64,000 bases of DNA from Denitromonas iodatirespirans (GCF_018524365.1 NZ_JAEKFT010000013.1:59399-123398), one strand, 5' to 3'; counted from the stretch's first letter, positions 31,124-40,448 are shown. Numbers and translations: made by a program. The notes: generated by a model not told the origin, from the sequence alone.

Positions 31124-32398
31124 TCAGACGGGTGGCGAGAATATCCGCCGGCGATACAGGCGGGCGATCCGATGCATCATGCCGATGCGCGCAAGGGCGT
31201 CGGCATACCAGCTGATTTCAAGGTCGCGGAACATGAAGCGCGCGTGCAAGTCGCCTGACTCGGGCCGCTTGCACAGCAGGTGCAAGCGCACACCGGCGCC
31301 TCGCGCAATCCCCGCCTCGATGAGCGTATTGAGGTTGTTCGCGGAGACATCGGCGAGCACAAATTGAGCACGCCGGATGCGTTCGACGATCTCCTGCTGT
31401 GCATGCTGTCCGGCCAGCCGCTGCCCCAGCAGGCACTGCATGCCAGTCACCTGCTCCATGAGGTTGACCGCTCGGTCGATCTCGCCCCCCGCCTCGCGCA
31501 ACGACGTCGCGAAGAAGCTGTAGGCCGGACGCGGCGACGGCACATAAGCTTCGTCCAGCAACGCCACGGAGGCGGCGAGCCCGGCGGCGGCATCTCCATT
31601 CGGGAGCGGTTGCAGCCTGGCGCCAAGCGCGCTGCCGACCAGGTCGGCGTCGAGCTCGACGCCGTCGGCAGCAAACAGCAGATAGGGACGGCCGAGCGAC
31701 CGGGCCAGCTTGATCTCGTTCACAATCCACTTCGATGTGAAACCATGGGCCGCGTCGTCGCGAAAAGGCAGCACCCCCACCAATGCGCCGCAGCTATCGA
31801 TGATGCAACGCACCCGGTCCTCGCCATCAAAGACCGCGAAATCGGGCGAGTCGCCCACCAGTCGATAGCCACATTGCCCAATCAGTGCAGCACTGACCCG
31901 GTCTGCAGCCGCCAGATCGTCGGCGTGCCAGGAACGACTGAGATAAACGTCGGCATCACCATGTACCCAGGGCACCGGCTCGGGCACCAGCGCCTCAAGC
32001 AGGGCAGCCCCCACCTCGGCTGTCAGCGCCGGCATCTCGAGAAACCGCGCGTTGGCCAGGAAGGTCGGCACTGGCGCGTCATCCAGGTGCAATGCAATCA
32101 GGCGGTATCGTCGGTCGGCCCGGCGCGCCTGCAGCGCGGCGTTGTACTCGTCCTCGCACCAGCTTGACGCATTCCAGTGCTTGGAAACACAGAAGACCGC
32201 CGCCCGAGCACTCTCAAGCCCCTTCGGCAGCGCGGCAGCCAAACGGTCACCCGCCGTCAGCCGACTCGCGTCCCACCATACGCGCAAGCCTGCGACATCC
32301 TGAAGCCAACGGACCAATGGCTCCACCACGTTGCCATCGCCATGCGAATAGCTGATGAAGACGTCATTCGGCCGCTTGTTGTAAGGCAACCCGCTCAC
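31124..32398 (-). CDS. TIR-domain protein with two more nucleotide-enzyme-like modules
   Basis: A 424-residue soluble protein. Residues about 10-140 are a TIR domain: DVFISYSHGD at 12-21, WWDASRLTAGD, and the W80-x3-E84 pattern (SSWCEDEY) that carries the NAD-cleaving glutamate in other TIRs. Residues about 147-260 look like a second TIR-fold copy with DVYLSRSW and W224-x3-E228 (TSKWIVNEIKLA). Residues about 290-400 end in LADVSANNLNTLIEAGIARG, the pattern of nucleoside 2-deoxyribosyltransferase-like domains, with E361 in the catalytic position. The start is a GTG. The gene stands alone and looks less GC-rich than its neighbours. Most likely an NAD-consuming defence or signalling effector. 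Confidence 0.8.
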   Translation of the reverse strand: MSGLPYNKRPNDVFISYSHGDGNVVEPLVRWLQDVAGLRVWWDASRLTAGDRLAAALPKGLESARAAVFCVSKHWNASSWCEDEYNAALQARRADRRYRLIALHLDDAPVPTFLANARFLEMPALTAEVGAALLEALVPEPVPWVHGDADVYLSRSWHADDLAAADRVSAALIGQCGYRLVGDSPDFAVFDGEDRVRCIIDSCGALVGVLPFRDDAAHGFTSKWIVNEIKLARSLGRPYLLFAADGVELDADLVGSALGARLQPLPNGDAAAGLAASVALLDEAYVPSPRPAYSFFATSLREAGGEIDRAVNLMEQVTGMQCLLGQRLAGQHAQQEIVERIRRAQFVLADVSANNLNTLIEAGIARGAGVRLHLLCKRPESGDLHARFMFRDLEISWYADALARIGMMHRIARLYRRRIFSPPV

Positions 32399-32436
32399 GC
32401 GCCTCCCTGGGCGATCCCCCGCTCACTGCCTCTCCC

Positions 32437-32442
32437 AGTATA
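32437..32442 (-). promoter_or_regulatory. possible -10 box of the TIR gene
   Basis: A minus-strand TATACT lies about 40 bases before the GTG start. No recognisable -35 lies 16-18 bases upstream, so the promoter is weak or needs an activator. Confidence 0.3.
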
Positions 32443-32499
32443 GGCAGCGCAGGCGTCACGCAGAGAATCTCCGGCGGATCCGGGGACCTGCAATCCGTC

Positions 32500-33546
32500 C
32501 TAGAACCGTTCGTTCGGCCGCAGATACCGCCACTGCCCCTGCGGCAGATCCCCGAGCATCACCTGGCCGATGCGCACCCGCTTGAGGCCGACCACCTTCA
32601 GGCCGACCAGCTCGCACATGCGGCGGATCTGGCGTTTGCGCCCCTCGCGCAGGGTGAAGCTGAGCTGGTCGTCGTTCTGCCAGCGTACTTTTGCCGGGCG
32701 CAGCTGCTTGCCGTCGAGGCTCAGGCCGTGGTTGAGCAGGGCCAGGCCCTCGGCCGACAGCGTGCCGGCCACACGCACCAGGTATTCCTTATCCACCTCG
32801 GAATCGTCACCGATGAGCTGGCGCGCGATGCGTCCGTCCTGGGTGAGGATCAGCAGGCCGGTGGAGTCGATGTCGAGCCGGCCGGCGGGGGCCAGGCCCT
32901 TGAGATGGTCGCGCGCGAACTTGCCGCCGCCGAAGAGGCGGTCGGGGGTGATCAGCGTGACGGCCGCCTGGTGGCCGTCTTCGGGCTGGCCGGAGACATA
33001 GCCGATCGGTTTGTGCAGCACGATGGTGACGCGTTCGGCCTGCTTGGCTGCGCCGCGTTTGTCGAGGGTGATGGTGGCGTCCGGCGCAATGCGGGTGCCC
33101 AGTTCGCTCACCCGCTGGCCATCGACGAAGACCCACCCGCGCTCGATCAGGGCATCGGCCTCGCGGCGCGAGCACAGGCCGCGCTCGGCCATGACCTTGG
33201 ACAGGCGCACGCCTTCGGGCGCCGGTTTGGCGGCTACGGGTGCCACGGCGGGTGCGGGCTGCGGCGTCGTGCGCAGGACGGTGCCCGGTGCCAGGGTGAT
33301 GGCGGCGTCGGGCGAGATGCGCGTGCCCAGTTCGCTGATCTGGCGCCCATCGACGAAGACCGCGCCACGGGCGATCAGCGCGTCGGCCTCGCGCCGGTTG
33401 CACATGCCGCGCTCGACCATCACCTTGGACAGGCGCACACCCTCGGCGGCCGGCGCCGCACCCGGCACCGCGGCGGGGGCGCGCTGCAGGCGGCGTCGGG
33501 GGGTGTCGTCGGAGGACGGGGCGGGCGGTCGGCGGGTCGGTTTCAT
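32500..33546 (-). CDS. RsuA/RluB-type pseudouridine synthase with tandem S4 domains
   Basis: A 348-residue enzyme that isomerises a uridine in rRNA or tRNA. Two S4 RNA-binding domains follow each other: [20 protein letters not shown] at about 37-56 and [20 protein letters not shown] at about 113-132, each ending in a ...LGTRI.PDA.ITL segment, near-identical to each other. The catalytic domain follows, with the aspartate in [12 protein letters not shown] and the RKRQIRRM segment near the C-terminus. Family members normally have one S4; the tandem pair is a local duplication. RluF is the closest typed relative by pattern, but the site is not assignable from sequence alone. Confidence 0.88.
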   Translation of the reverse strand: MKPTRRPPAPSSDDTPRRRLQRAPAAVPGAAPAAEGVRLSKVMVERGMCNRREADALIARGAVFVDGRQISELGTRISPDAAITLAPGTVLRTTPQPAPAVAPVAAKPAPEGVRLSKVMAERGLCSRREADALIERGWVFVDGQRVSELGTRIAPDATITLDKRGAAKQAERVTIVLHKPIGYVSGQPEDGHQAAVTLITPDRLFGGGKFARDHLKGLAPAGRLDIDSTGLLILTQDGRIARQLIGDDSEVDKEYLVRVAGTLSAEGLALLNHGLSLDGKQLRPAKVRWQNDDQLSFTLREGRKRQIRRMCELVGLKVVGLKRVRIGQVMLGDLPQGQWRYLRPNERF

Positions 33547-33583
33547 GGCGGCGCAAACAGGGGCAATCGCGCAGTTTACCGCC

Positions 33584-35269
33584 TCAGGGCAGATAGAACA
33601 GCGCCAGATACATCAGGAGCAGCAGCGCCACCCACATCACCATGCTGCCCGAGGCCCAGGTGCGCGCCAGTACGCCGCGCGTGCCGTAATGCCGGTGCAG
33701 GCTGACCAGCAGGTTGGCGATGCCGCGCATGATCAGTCGCACCACCTCGCGGATCTCGATGCTGACGCCGTACACCATCACCTTGAGCCAGCGCGGCCCC
33801 ATGTGGCGGTAGAACCAGTCGACGTCGATCAGGGAGCCGAGCATGGCGGTCAGGCGGTCGCGCAGCAAGAAGAACACCACGGCGGTGGCGAGCAGCAGTT
33901 GCAGCTGGAACACCACATGCCCGCCGGTATAGGGCTGGTAGTCGACGGCGAACGGCAGCAGGTCGTAGAGCAGCGGGGGGTAGCAGCCCACCGCCAGGCT
34001 GGTCAGCGCCAGCAGGCGCATGCCCCAACGCTGGCTGGGCGGCGCCTCATGGGCGTCGAGATCGCGCGGCGCGCCGAAGAAGACGAACACCACCACCTTG
34101 AGGCCGGCGGCGAAGAACACGCCGGCGGCGATCACCATCATGGCCAGCCACACCCAGGTCAGGTGCGCATCGGCTGCCGCCTGCAGCACCAGCGACTTGG
34201 TGATGAAGCCGGCGGTCAAGGGCGCCGACATGGCCAGCGCACCGAAAATGGCAAAGCCGCAGGTCACCGGCATCTGCCGCGCCAGGCCGCCCAGATCGGT
34301 GCAGTCGCGCTTGCCGGTCTGGACGATCACCGCGCCGATGGCCATCAACAGCAAGGCCTTGTAGACGATGTGGGCAAAGGCATGCGCCGCCACCCCATTA
34401 AGCGCCATCTCGGTGCCGATGCCGATGCCGGCGATCATGAAGCCGACCTGATTGATGATGGCGTAGGCCAGCACCCGCCGCGCGGTGTTCTCGATGAGCG
34501 CATAGATCAGCCCGTAACCGGCCATCAGCAAGCCGATGGGGATCAGCACCTCGGCACCGGGGAAGCCGCGCATCAGCACATACACCGCGGTCTTGGTGGT
34601 GAAGGCGGAGAGGAACACCATGCCGCTCCACGAGGCGCGCGGATAAGCGTCCGGCAACCACGACCAGAACGGGAAGGCGCCGGCGTTGATCAGGAAGCCG
34701 GCAAGGATCAGCCACTGGGCCAGCCCGTCCAGCGCCATGGCCTCGAAGCGCAGGCTGCCGCCGCCGACCAGGTGCGCGGTGATGCCGGCCATCAGCACCA
34801 CCCCGCCGAAGAGGTGCACCATCAGGTAGCGCATGGCCGCCGGATAGGCGTCGCGCCCGCCGGCCCAGATCACCAGCGTCGAGCCGATGGCCATCAGCTC
34901 CCAGAACACGAACAGCGTGACCACATCGCCGGCCAGTACCGCGCCGACCGCAGCCCCGCCGTACACGAACGCGGCGGGCACCTCGAGCCGGCTGCGCTGG
35001 CCCAGCGCATACACGCTGCCGACGAACAGCGCCAGCAGGAACACCAACGCGAACAGGCGGCCGAGCCGATCGACGCGCAGGATGTCGAGCGTGTAGTCGA
35101 GGAAATGCATGCCGCCGTAGATGCCCTCGGGGATGCCCCACAGCAACCACGCGGCGAACACGGGCAAGCCGAGCGACAGCAGCGCACGCGGCGCCCCCCG
35201 CAGGAAACCGAGCACGATGCCGCCGAGGATCAGCCACAGCGCCGGGTGGTGGATCAGCTCAGCGTCCAT
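33584..35269 (-). CDS. Mrp/NuoL-M-N-type antiporter subunit (third copy, divergent)
   Basis: A 561-residue polytopic membrane protein of the proton-conducting antiporter family, with about 14 spans and a C-terminal extension that ends in hydrophobic helices. The buried glutamate of TM5 is present ([12 protein letters not shown]), and a lysine of the TM8-like helix (FTTKTAVYV) too, but the TM7 lysine of the KIALFPLH motif is replaced: here it reads NAGAFPFW. This change implies an altered ion path. I choose the ATG at 35269 since GGGAGG lies six bases upstream of it; an in-frame ATG two codons earlier overlaps the ribosome-binding site. It is the last gene of the antiporter operon. Confidence 0.88.
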   Translation of the reverse strand: MDAELIHHPALWLILGGIVLGFLRGAPRALLSLGLPVFAAWLLWGIPEGIYGGMHFLDYTLDILRVDRLGRLFALVFLLALFVGSVYALGQRSRLEVPAAFVYGGAAVGAVLAGDVVTLFVFWELMAIGSTLVIWAGGRDAYPAAMRYLMVHLFGGVVLMAGITAHLVGGGSLRFEAMALDGLAQWLILAGFLINAGAFPFWSWLPDAYPRASWSGMVFLSAFTTKTAVYVLMRGFPGAEVLIPIGLLMAGYGLIYALIENTARRVLAYAIINQVGFMIAGIGIGTEMALNGVAAHAFAHIVYKALLLMAIGAVIVQTGKRDCTDLGGLARQMPVTCGFAIFGALAMSAPLTAGFITKSLVLQAAADAHLTWVWLAMMVIAAGVFFAAGLKVVVFVFFGAPRDLDAHEAPPSQRWGMRLLALTSLAVGCYPPLLYDLLPFAVDYQPYTGGHVVFQLQLLLATAVVFFLLRDRLTAMLGSLIDVDWFYRHMGPRWLKVMVYGVSIEIREVVRLIMRGIANLLVSLHRHYGTRGVLARTWASGSMVMWVALLLLMYLALFYLP

Positions 35270-35492
35270 CGTCATCCTCCCGCGGGCCGAACACCCGATG
35301 GAAGCCGCGCGCCAGCAGCACCAGCACCGCACAGGCGAGCATCGGGAACCAGGCATTGAAACCGGGCCAGCCGTCGATGCCGAAATGCGGATGCGATTCG
35401 ACGAAGAGGCCAGCCACCAGCATCAGCAGCAAAGCGGTCAGCAAGACGCGCCACAGGCGCTCGCCACGCGGATACAAGGCGTTCAGTCGCAT
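35259..35492 (-). CDS. 77-aa two-span membrane protein of the antiporter operon
   Basis: A small protein of 77 residues with two hydrophobic helices (about 12-29 and 44-62) separated by a short loop (ESHPHFGIDGWPGFN). It is wedged between two antiporter subunits: its ATG overlaps the previous stop (ATGA) and its own stop lies 11 bases inside the next gene. The tight coupling indicates a structural part of the complex. I do not recognise a family. Confidence 0.75.
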   Translation of the reverse strand: MRLNALYPRGERLWRVLLTALLLMLVAGLFVESHPHFGIDGWPGFNAWFPMLACAVLVLLARGFHRVFGPREDDDGR

Positions 35493-36967
35493 CAGAAGCC
35501 TCCCGCCACCGCGCGCGCCAGGCGCAGCACCGGCTCGTGATAGAAGAACATGCCGACCGTCAGCGCCGCGGTGGCGGTCTGCGCGAAGACCATGATCCGG
35601 GGCGCTTCGCCGTGCGGCGCATGGTGATGGTCGTCTGCCTCGGCCGGCGGCTCGCGGAAGAAGGCGCGCCACACGATGGGCAGGAAGTAGCCGGCGTTGA
35701 GCAAGGTGCTGAGCACCAGCACGCCCACCGCCCACCAGTGCTCGAGGCTCATCGCCGCCGACAGCACATACCACTTGGAGACGAAACCGGCCGCCGGCGG
35801 CAGGCCGATCATCGACAGCGCACCGATGGCGAAGGCGGTCATGGTCCACGGCATGCGCCGGCCGATGCCGTCGAGCTGGCTGACCTCGGTCTTGTGCGCG
35901 GCGGTGTAGATCGAGCCGGCGGCGAAGAACAGGGTGATCTTGCCCAGCGCATGCGCCGCGATGTGCAGCACCGCGCCGACGATGGAGATCGGTGCCAGCA
36001 AGGTGGCGGCGAGCGTCACGTAGGAGAGCTGGCTGACCGTCGAATAGGCCAGCCGGCGCTTGAGGTTGTCGGCCCGCAGCGCCACGATCGAGGCGGAGAT
36101 GATGGTGAAACCGGCGATCACCGGCACCCAGTTGGCACTGCCCAGGGCGATCAGGTTTTCAGCGCCGAAGATGTAGACGATCACCTTGACGATGGTGAAC
36201 ACGCCCGCCTTGACCACCGCCACCGCATGCAGCAGGGCCGACACCGGCGTGGGGGCCACCATCGCCGCCGGCAGCCAGCGGTGGAAGGGCATCAGCGCCG
36301 CCTTGCCGATGCCGAACATGTACAACACCAGCAGCAGCGCGGTGCCGGCCGCACCGAGATGGCCGGCGAGGATGCCGCCGTGGCGGAAGTCGAGCGTGCC
36401 GGCGATCACCCAGGTGGCCAGCAGACCCGAGAGCAGGAAGGCGATGGAGGTGCCGAGCAGCACGCCCAGGTAGGTGCGCGCCGAGTTGCGGGCATGGTCG
36501 GTGCCATGGTGCGTCACCAGCGGATAGGTGATCAGCGTCATGGCCTCGTAGAACAGAAACAGGGTCAACATGTTGCCGGCCAGCGCGATGCCCTGCGCAG
36601 CGAAGATGGCGCCGGCGAAGCAGACGTAGAAACGGGTCTGCTTCTTTTCGTTGTTGCCGCGCATGTAGCCGATCGAATACAGCGTGCTGATGATCCACAG
36701 CCCCGAGGAGATCACCGAGAACACCGCGCCGAGCGGCTCGACCGCCAGGCGCAGGGTGAGGCCGGGCAGCATGTGGATCAGCGTCAGCCCGGGGCGCGCG
36801 CCGCCGAGCACATCGCTGGCCAGCTGCAACGATTCGGAAAACAGCAGTACCGCCACCAGCAGGGTCATCGATTCGCGCAGGTTCGGCCAGCGCCCGGTGA
36901 GCGACACCAGCAACATGCCGACGAGCGGGGTGAGCAGCAGGCTGATCAGCTGGATGTCTTCGGTCAT
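35492..36967 (-). CDS. Mrp/NuoL-M-N-type antiporter subunit (second copy)
   Basis: A 491-residue membrane subunit with about 14 spans. The TM5 glutamate (LFLFYEAMTLITYPL), the TM7 lysine and histidine (KAALMPFHRWLPAAM) and the TM8 lysine (VVKAGVFTI) of the family are all present, so proton translocation is likely. ATG at 36967 overlaps the stop of the upstream subunit as ATGA. A histidine-rich loop (DDHHHAPHG) near residue 450 is a peculiarity, possibly metal-binding. Confidence 0.9.
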   Translation of the reverse strand: MTEDIQLISLLLTPLVGMLLVSLTGRWPNLRESMTLLVAVLLFSESLQLASDVLGGARPGLTLIHMLPGLTLRLAVEPLGAVFSVISSGLWIISTLYSIGYMRGNNEKKQTRFYVCFAGAIFAAQGIALAGNMLTLFLFYEAMTLITYPLVTHHGTDHARNSARTYLGVLLGTSIAFLLSGLLATWVIAGTLDFRHGGILAGHLGAAGTALLLVLYMFGIGKAALMPFHRWLPAAMVAPTPVSALLHAVAVVKAGVFTIVKVIVYIFGAENLIALGSANWVPVIAGFTIISASIVALRADNLKRRLAYSTVSQLSYVTLAATLLAPISIVGAVLHIAAHALGKITLFFAAGSIYTAAHKTEVSQLDGIGRRMPWTMTAFAIGALSMIGLPPAAGFVSKWYVLSAAMSLEHWWAVGVLVLSTLLNAGYFLPIVWRAFFREPPAEADDHHHAPHGEAPRIMVFAQTATAALTVGMFFYHEPVLRLARAVAGGF

Positions 36968-38454
36968 TGGCCACCGCTCCGGCTGTTCATCAACACCTCG
37001 GCCACGCGGGTGGCGACCTCGCTCGACCAGGTCGCATCGAGGCCGAAATACACACAACCGCCGATCATCAGCAAGGCCGGCACGAACATCGACAGCGGCG
37101 CCTCACCCGGCGGCGGATGGTCGGCCGGCGGCGCGCGGAAATAGGCGACCTCGACGAAACGCCAGACATAGATCACCGCCAGCAGCGAGCTGGCGAGCAC
37201 CGCACCGACCAGCCACCACTGCCCCAGGTGGATGGCCGCGCTGACCAGATACCACTTGCTGATGAAGCCGGCCGTGCCCGGCACGCCGATCAGGCTCAAG
37301 CCCCCGACCACCATGGCGAAGGCCGCCACCGGCATGGTCTGGCCAAGACCGGCGAGCCGGTCGAAGCTGGCGCCACGGCAGCGCAGCACCACTCCGCCGA
37401 GCACCAGGAACAGGCCGCCCTTGGTCAGCGCATGGTTGAACAGATGCATGGCCGAGGCCATCAGCCCGTCGACCGAATCCATGCTGATGCCGAGCGTGAT
37501 GTAGCCGATCTGCGAGACGCTGGAGTAGGCCAGCAGGCGCTTCATGTCGTGCTGGAAGATGGCCACGATAGCCGGGATGAACATGGCCGCCAGCGACAGG
37601 CCGAGCAGAATGGCCCCGGTGGCGCGGGCGTCGAACACCGCACTCTCGCCGAAGATGCTGAAAAAATAGCGCATCAGCACATAGATCGACACCTTGGTCG
37701 CGGTCGCCGCGAGGAAGGCCGACACCGGCGAGGGCGCGTAGGCGTAGGCGTTGGGCAGCCACAGGTGCAGCGGAAACAGCGCGATCTTGAGCGAGATGCC
37801 GACGGTAATGAAGGCCAGCGCCGCCAGCACGGCACGCGAGTCGCTGGCCATGGGCAGGCGGGTGGCCATGTCGGCCAGATTGAGCGTGCCGGTCTCGAGG
37901 TACAGCAGGCCGACACCGACCACATACAGCGTGGCGCCAATGGTGCCCATCAGCAGGTACTGGTAGGCCGCCATCAGGGCGCGGCGGTCGCGCCCCATGG
38001 CGATCAGCACATAGGTGGCCAGCGAGGAGACTTCGAGGAAAACGAAGACATTGAAGGCGTCGCCGGTGACCAGGATGCCGAGCAAGCCGGCCAGGCACAG
38101 CATCATCAACGCGTAGTAGAGATAGTGCTCTTCGTTGCGCACCTCGGCGGCGATGCCGACGCGGCTATAGGGCATGACGATCAGCCCCATGGCCGCGACG
38201 ATGACCGCCACGAAGGCGCCGGCCGCGTCGATCCGGTACTCGATGCCCAGGGGCGGCGCCCAGCTGCCCATGGCATACGACAGCGTGCCTTCGGCCAGGG
38301 TGCGGTCGAGCAGGCTGAGGGCGATGCCGAAGGTGGCGGCGGTGGCCAGCAAGGCGATGATCCAGCTCGGCAGCGAACGGCGCACGAGGACGATCAGCGG
38401 CGCCGCGATCAGGGGCACCACCACCAGCAGGGCGGGAAAATGCTGCGTCAGCAT
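36964..38454 (-). CDS. mnhD: Na+/H+ antiporter subunit D (Mrp/MnhD)
   Basis: A 496-residue membrane subunit with about 14 spans, the best conserved antiporter-type subunit of the cluster. It shows VFVFLEVSSLATYV (TM5 glutamate), KIALFPLHLWLPNAY (TM7 lysine) and AATATKVSIYVLMR (TM8 lysine), the proton pathway of MrpD and NuoM/N. It follows the MnhC-like gene by three bases and overlaps the next subunit. Confidence 0.95.
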   Translation of the reverse strand: MLTQHFPALLVVVPLIAAPLIVLVRRSLPSWIIALLATAATFGIALSLLDRTLAEGTLSYAMGSWAPPLGIEYRIDAAGAFVAVIVAAMGLIVMPYSRVGIAAEVRNEEHYLYYALMMLCLAGLLGILVTGDAFNVFVFLEVSSLATYVLIAMGRDRRALMAAYQYLLMGTIGATLYVVGVGLLYLETGTLNLADMATRLPMASDSRAVLAALAFITVGISLKIALFPLHLWLPNAYAYAPSPVSAFLAATATKVSIYVLMRYFFSIFGESAVFDARATGAILLGLSLAAMFIPAIVAIFQHDMKRLLAYSSVSQIGYITLGISMDSVDGLMASAMHLFNHALTKGGLFLVLGGVVLRCRGASFDRLAGLGQTMPVAAFAMVVGGLSLIGVPGTAGFISKWYLVSAAIHLGQWWLVGAVLASSLLAVIYVWRFVEVAYFRAPPADHPPPGEAPLSMFVPALLMIGGCVYFGLDATWSSEVATRVAEVLMNSRSGGQ

Positions 38455-38457
38455 GGC

Positions 38458-38844
38458 TTAGCCCCCCTCGTGGTCCGGCGTGGGGGAGGCGTCGTCTTGC
38501 GCGTCGATGGCCAGGATCTCGTCCTCGTCGATGCTGCCGTAGGCTTCCTTGATGCGCACCACCAGCGCCAGCCCGAGGGCCAGCGTGGCCACGCCGACCA
38601 CGATCGCGGTGAGGATCAGCACATGCGGCAAGGGGTTGGAATACACCGCGAAACCGCTGCCGACGATCGGTGCGACACCGCCGATGAGTTTGCCCGGCGC
38701 GATGTAGAGCAGGTAGACCGCGGTCTGGAAGATGCCCAGGCCGATCAGCTTCTTGATCAGGTTGTCACGGGCGATGACGATGAACAGCCCCACCATCAGC
38801 AGCAAGATGGTGGTCCAGTAACTGAAATGACTGGCCAGCGTCAT
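38458..38844 (-). CDS. mnhC: Na+/H+ antiporter subunit C (MnhC/NuoK-like)
   Basis: A 128-residue protein with three spans (about 8-25, 32-50, 65-90) and the NuoK-like order with DNLIKKLIGLGIFQTAVYLL and ILTAIVVGVATLALGLALVV. The tail (DEDEILAIDAQDD) is acidic and cytoplasmic. ATG at 38844 overlaps the MnhB stop (ATGA). Confidence 0.93.
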   Translation of the reverse strand: MTLASHFSYWTTILLLMVGLFIVIARDNLIKKLIGLGIFQTAVYLLYIAPGKLIGGVAPIVGSGFAVYSNPLPHVLILTAIVVGVATLALGLALVVRIKEAYGSIDEDEILAIDAQDDASPTPDHEGG

Positions 38845-39278
38845 TCGCCGCCCTCCCCGGCGTCGCGGCGGCGCCCGGCAAACACATAGAAGACCTTGAG
38901 CATCACGGCCGCCACGGTGATCAGCACGCCGAGCTCCACCCACAGGATGCCGCGGTGCTGGCCATGGACCGGATCGCCGGCGAGCACGAAATAGTCGAGA
39001 TAGTTGCCGCCGAGCAGCAGGCCGATGACGCCCACGCCGGCGTAGATCAGCACGCCCACCGCCAGCAGGATCTCGACCAGCGCGTCGGGCACCACCCGCC
39101 GCGCCGCCGGCAGCCCATAGATGAGCGCATAGAAGATCACCGAGGCGGCGACGATCACGCCTGCCTGGAAACCGCCGCCGGGACCGAAATCGCCGTGGAA
39201 CTGGACATACAGCGCGAACACCAGCGCGAAGGGGATCAGCAGCTTGGCGATCACCCGCAGAATGATGTCGAGCCTCAT
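38841..39278 (-). CDS. mnhB: Na+/H+ antiporter subunit B (MnhB)
   Basis: A 145-residue protein with four spans. It shows the MnhB signature FHGDFGPGGGFQAGVIVAAS at residues about 28-47 and LLLGGNYLDYFVLAG. The stop of the upstream DUF4040 gene overlaps its start (ATGA). Confidence 0.95.
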   Translation of the reverse strand: MRLDIILRVIAKLLIPFALVFALYVQFHGDFGPGGGFQAGVIVAASVIFYALIYGLPAARRVVPDALVEILLAVGVLIYAGVGVIGLLLGGNYLDYFVLAGDPVHGQHRGILWVELGVLITVAAVMLKVFYVFAGRRRDAGEGGE

Positions 39279-39817
39279 GACTTGCGATCCTCCTGATCGT
39301 GCTCGCGCGGCCGCCGGGGCGTGCGCCGCCGCAACAGGGCGATCACGCCGATGCCGGCGGTGAACACCACGAAGGTCTCGCCCAGGGTATCGAAGCTCCG
39401 GTAGCTGGCCAGCACCGCCGTGACCACGTTGGGCACGCCGGTCTTCTCCGGCCCTTCGGTCAGGTAGCGCGGCGCCACATGCTGGTGGATGGGCGCCTTG
39501 GGATCGGAAAACGCGGGCAGGCCGAGCGTGCCATAGACCAGCATGGCGCCGGTAACGGCCACCACGAACAAGGGCAGCCAGGGGCGATGGATCGGTTTCG
39601 ACTCGGTGCCGCCGGTGAGGTGGATGGCGCCGAGCAGCAGCACGGTCGAGATGCCGGCGCCGACCGCGGCCTCGGTCATGGCCACGTCGACGGCATCGAG
39701 CACCACCAGCACGGTGGCCATCAGAAAGCTGTAGATGCCGCCCAGCATCACCACGCCAAACAGGTTGCGCTGACGGGCAATGCCGATGGCGGCAGCGCCC
39801 ATCAGGGTCAGCAGCAC
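39275..39817 (-). CDS. MbhD/MbhE-like subunit, equivalent of the MrpA C-terminal part (DUF4040)
   Basis: About 180-188 residues. The first part (LMGAAAIGIARQRNLFGVVM, MTEAAVGAGIS) is DUF4040/MbhD, the last part (about 125-175, SFDTLGETFVVFTAGIGVIALL) is MbhE-like; together they equal the C-terminal region of large MrpA. The start is uncertain. AAGGAG lies at 39854-39849, but no ATG, GTG or TTG is at the right distance: in-frame choices are ATC at 39841/39844, GTG at 39817, ATG at 39802. I report the GTG; an ATC start would fit the ribosome-binding site better and add eight residues. Confidence 0.85.
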   Translation of the reverse strand: MLLTLMGAAAIGIARQRNLFGVVMLGGIYSFLMATVLVVLDAVDVAMTEAAVGAGISTVLLLGAIHLTGGTESKPIHRPWLPLFVVAVTGAMLVYGTLGLPAFSDPKAPIHQHVAPRYLTEGPEKTGVPNVVTAVLASYRSFDTLGETFVVFTAGIGVIALLRRRTPRRPREHDQEDRKS

Positions 39818-39825
39818 GACGGCGG

Positions 39826-40158
39826 TCAGTTCTTCGAGGATGATGACGCTCCTTGATCCGGTTCCCAAGGCTTGACGCCGCGGCTGTAGGCCGCGTTGGC
39901 CAGCGAGTGCGAGGCGGTCGGCGAACAGAAGAAGATCAGCAGCCACAGGATCACCAGCTTGGCACTGGCCAGCGTGAAGCCCGATTGCAGCAGCAGGCCG
40001 AGGATGATCAGGCTGGCGCCCAGCGTGTCGATGACGCTGGCCGCATGCATGCGAGTGTAGAAGCCGGGCATGCGCAGCACGCCGATGGCGCCGATCACGC
40101 AGAACACGCCACCGAGGGTCATCAGCACGATGCTGACGATGTCGAGCACGGCACTCAC
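39826..40158 (-). CDS. mnhG: Na+/H+ antiporter subunit G (MnhG)
   Basis: A 110-residue protein with three spans and the MnhG segment FCVIGAIGVLRMPGFYTRMH followed by AASVIDTLGASLIILGLLL. GTG start at 40158 overlaps the MnhF stop (GTGA). Its own 3' end contains the ribosome-binding site of the DUF4040 gene. Confidence 0.93.
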   Translation of the reverse strand: MSAVLDIVSIVLMTLGGVFCVIGAIGVLRMPGFYTRMHAASVIDTLGASLIILGLLLQSGFTLASAKLVILWLLIFFCSPTASHSLANAAYSRGVKPWEPDQGASSSSKN

Positions 40159-40448
40159 AGGCGATGCTCCTCGTCGGCCACGCCCGGTTCGCCCAGGTCG
40201 CCGTAGCGGAAGAATTTCTGCACGGCGATGGTGCCGACGACATTCAGCAGCCCGTACACCAGGGCCAGATCGACGAACTCCGGACGCCCGCCGACGAACT
40301 GGAAGATGGCCAGCAGCAGCATCGCCAGCGTGCCGATCGCATTGGCGGCCAGCGCCCGGTCGAACACCGTCGGCCCCAGCAGGGCACGGGTCAGCAACAG
40401 GCACAAGGCCACCAGCAAAGCGCCGATCACCGCCGCGTACATCATCAT
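40155..40448 (-). CDS. mnhF: Na+/H+ antiporter subunit F (MnhF)
   Basis: A 97-residue protein with three spans. LLLTRALLGPTVFDRALAAN and FVDLALVYGLLNVVGTIAVQ are the family signatures. The ATG overlaps the end of mnhE; all subunits E, F, G, DUF4040 and B are joined by such overlaps. Confidence 0.93.
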   Translation of the reverse strand: MMMYAAVIGALLVALCLLLTRALLGPTVFDRALAANAIGTLAMLLLAIFQFVGGRPEFVDLALVYGLLNVVGTIAVQKFFRYGDLGEPGVADEEHRL

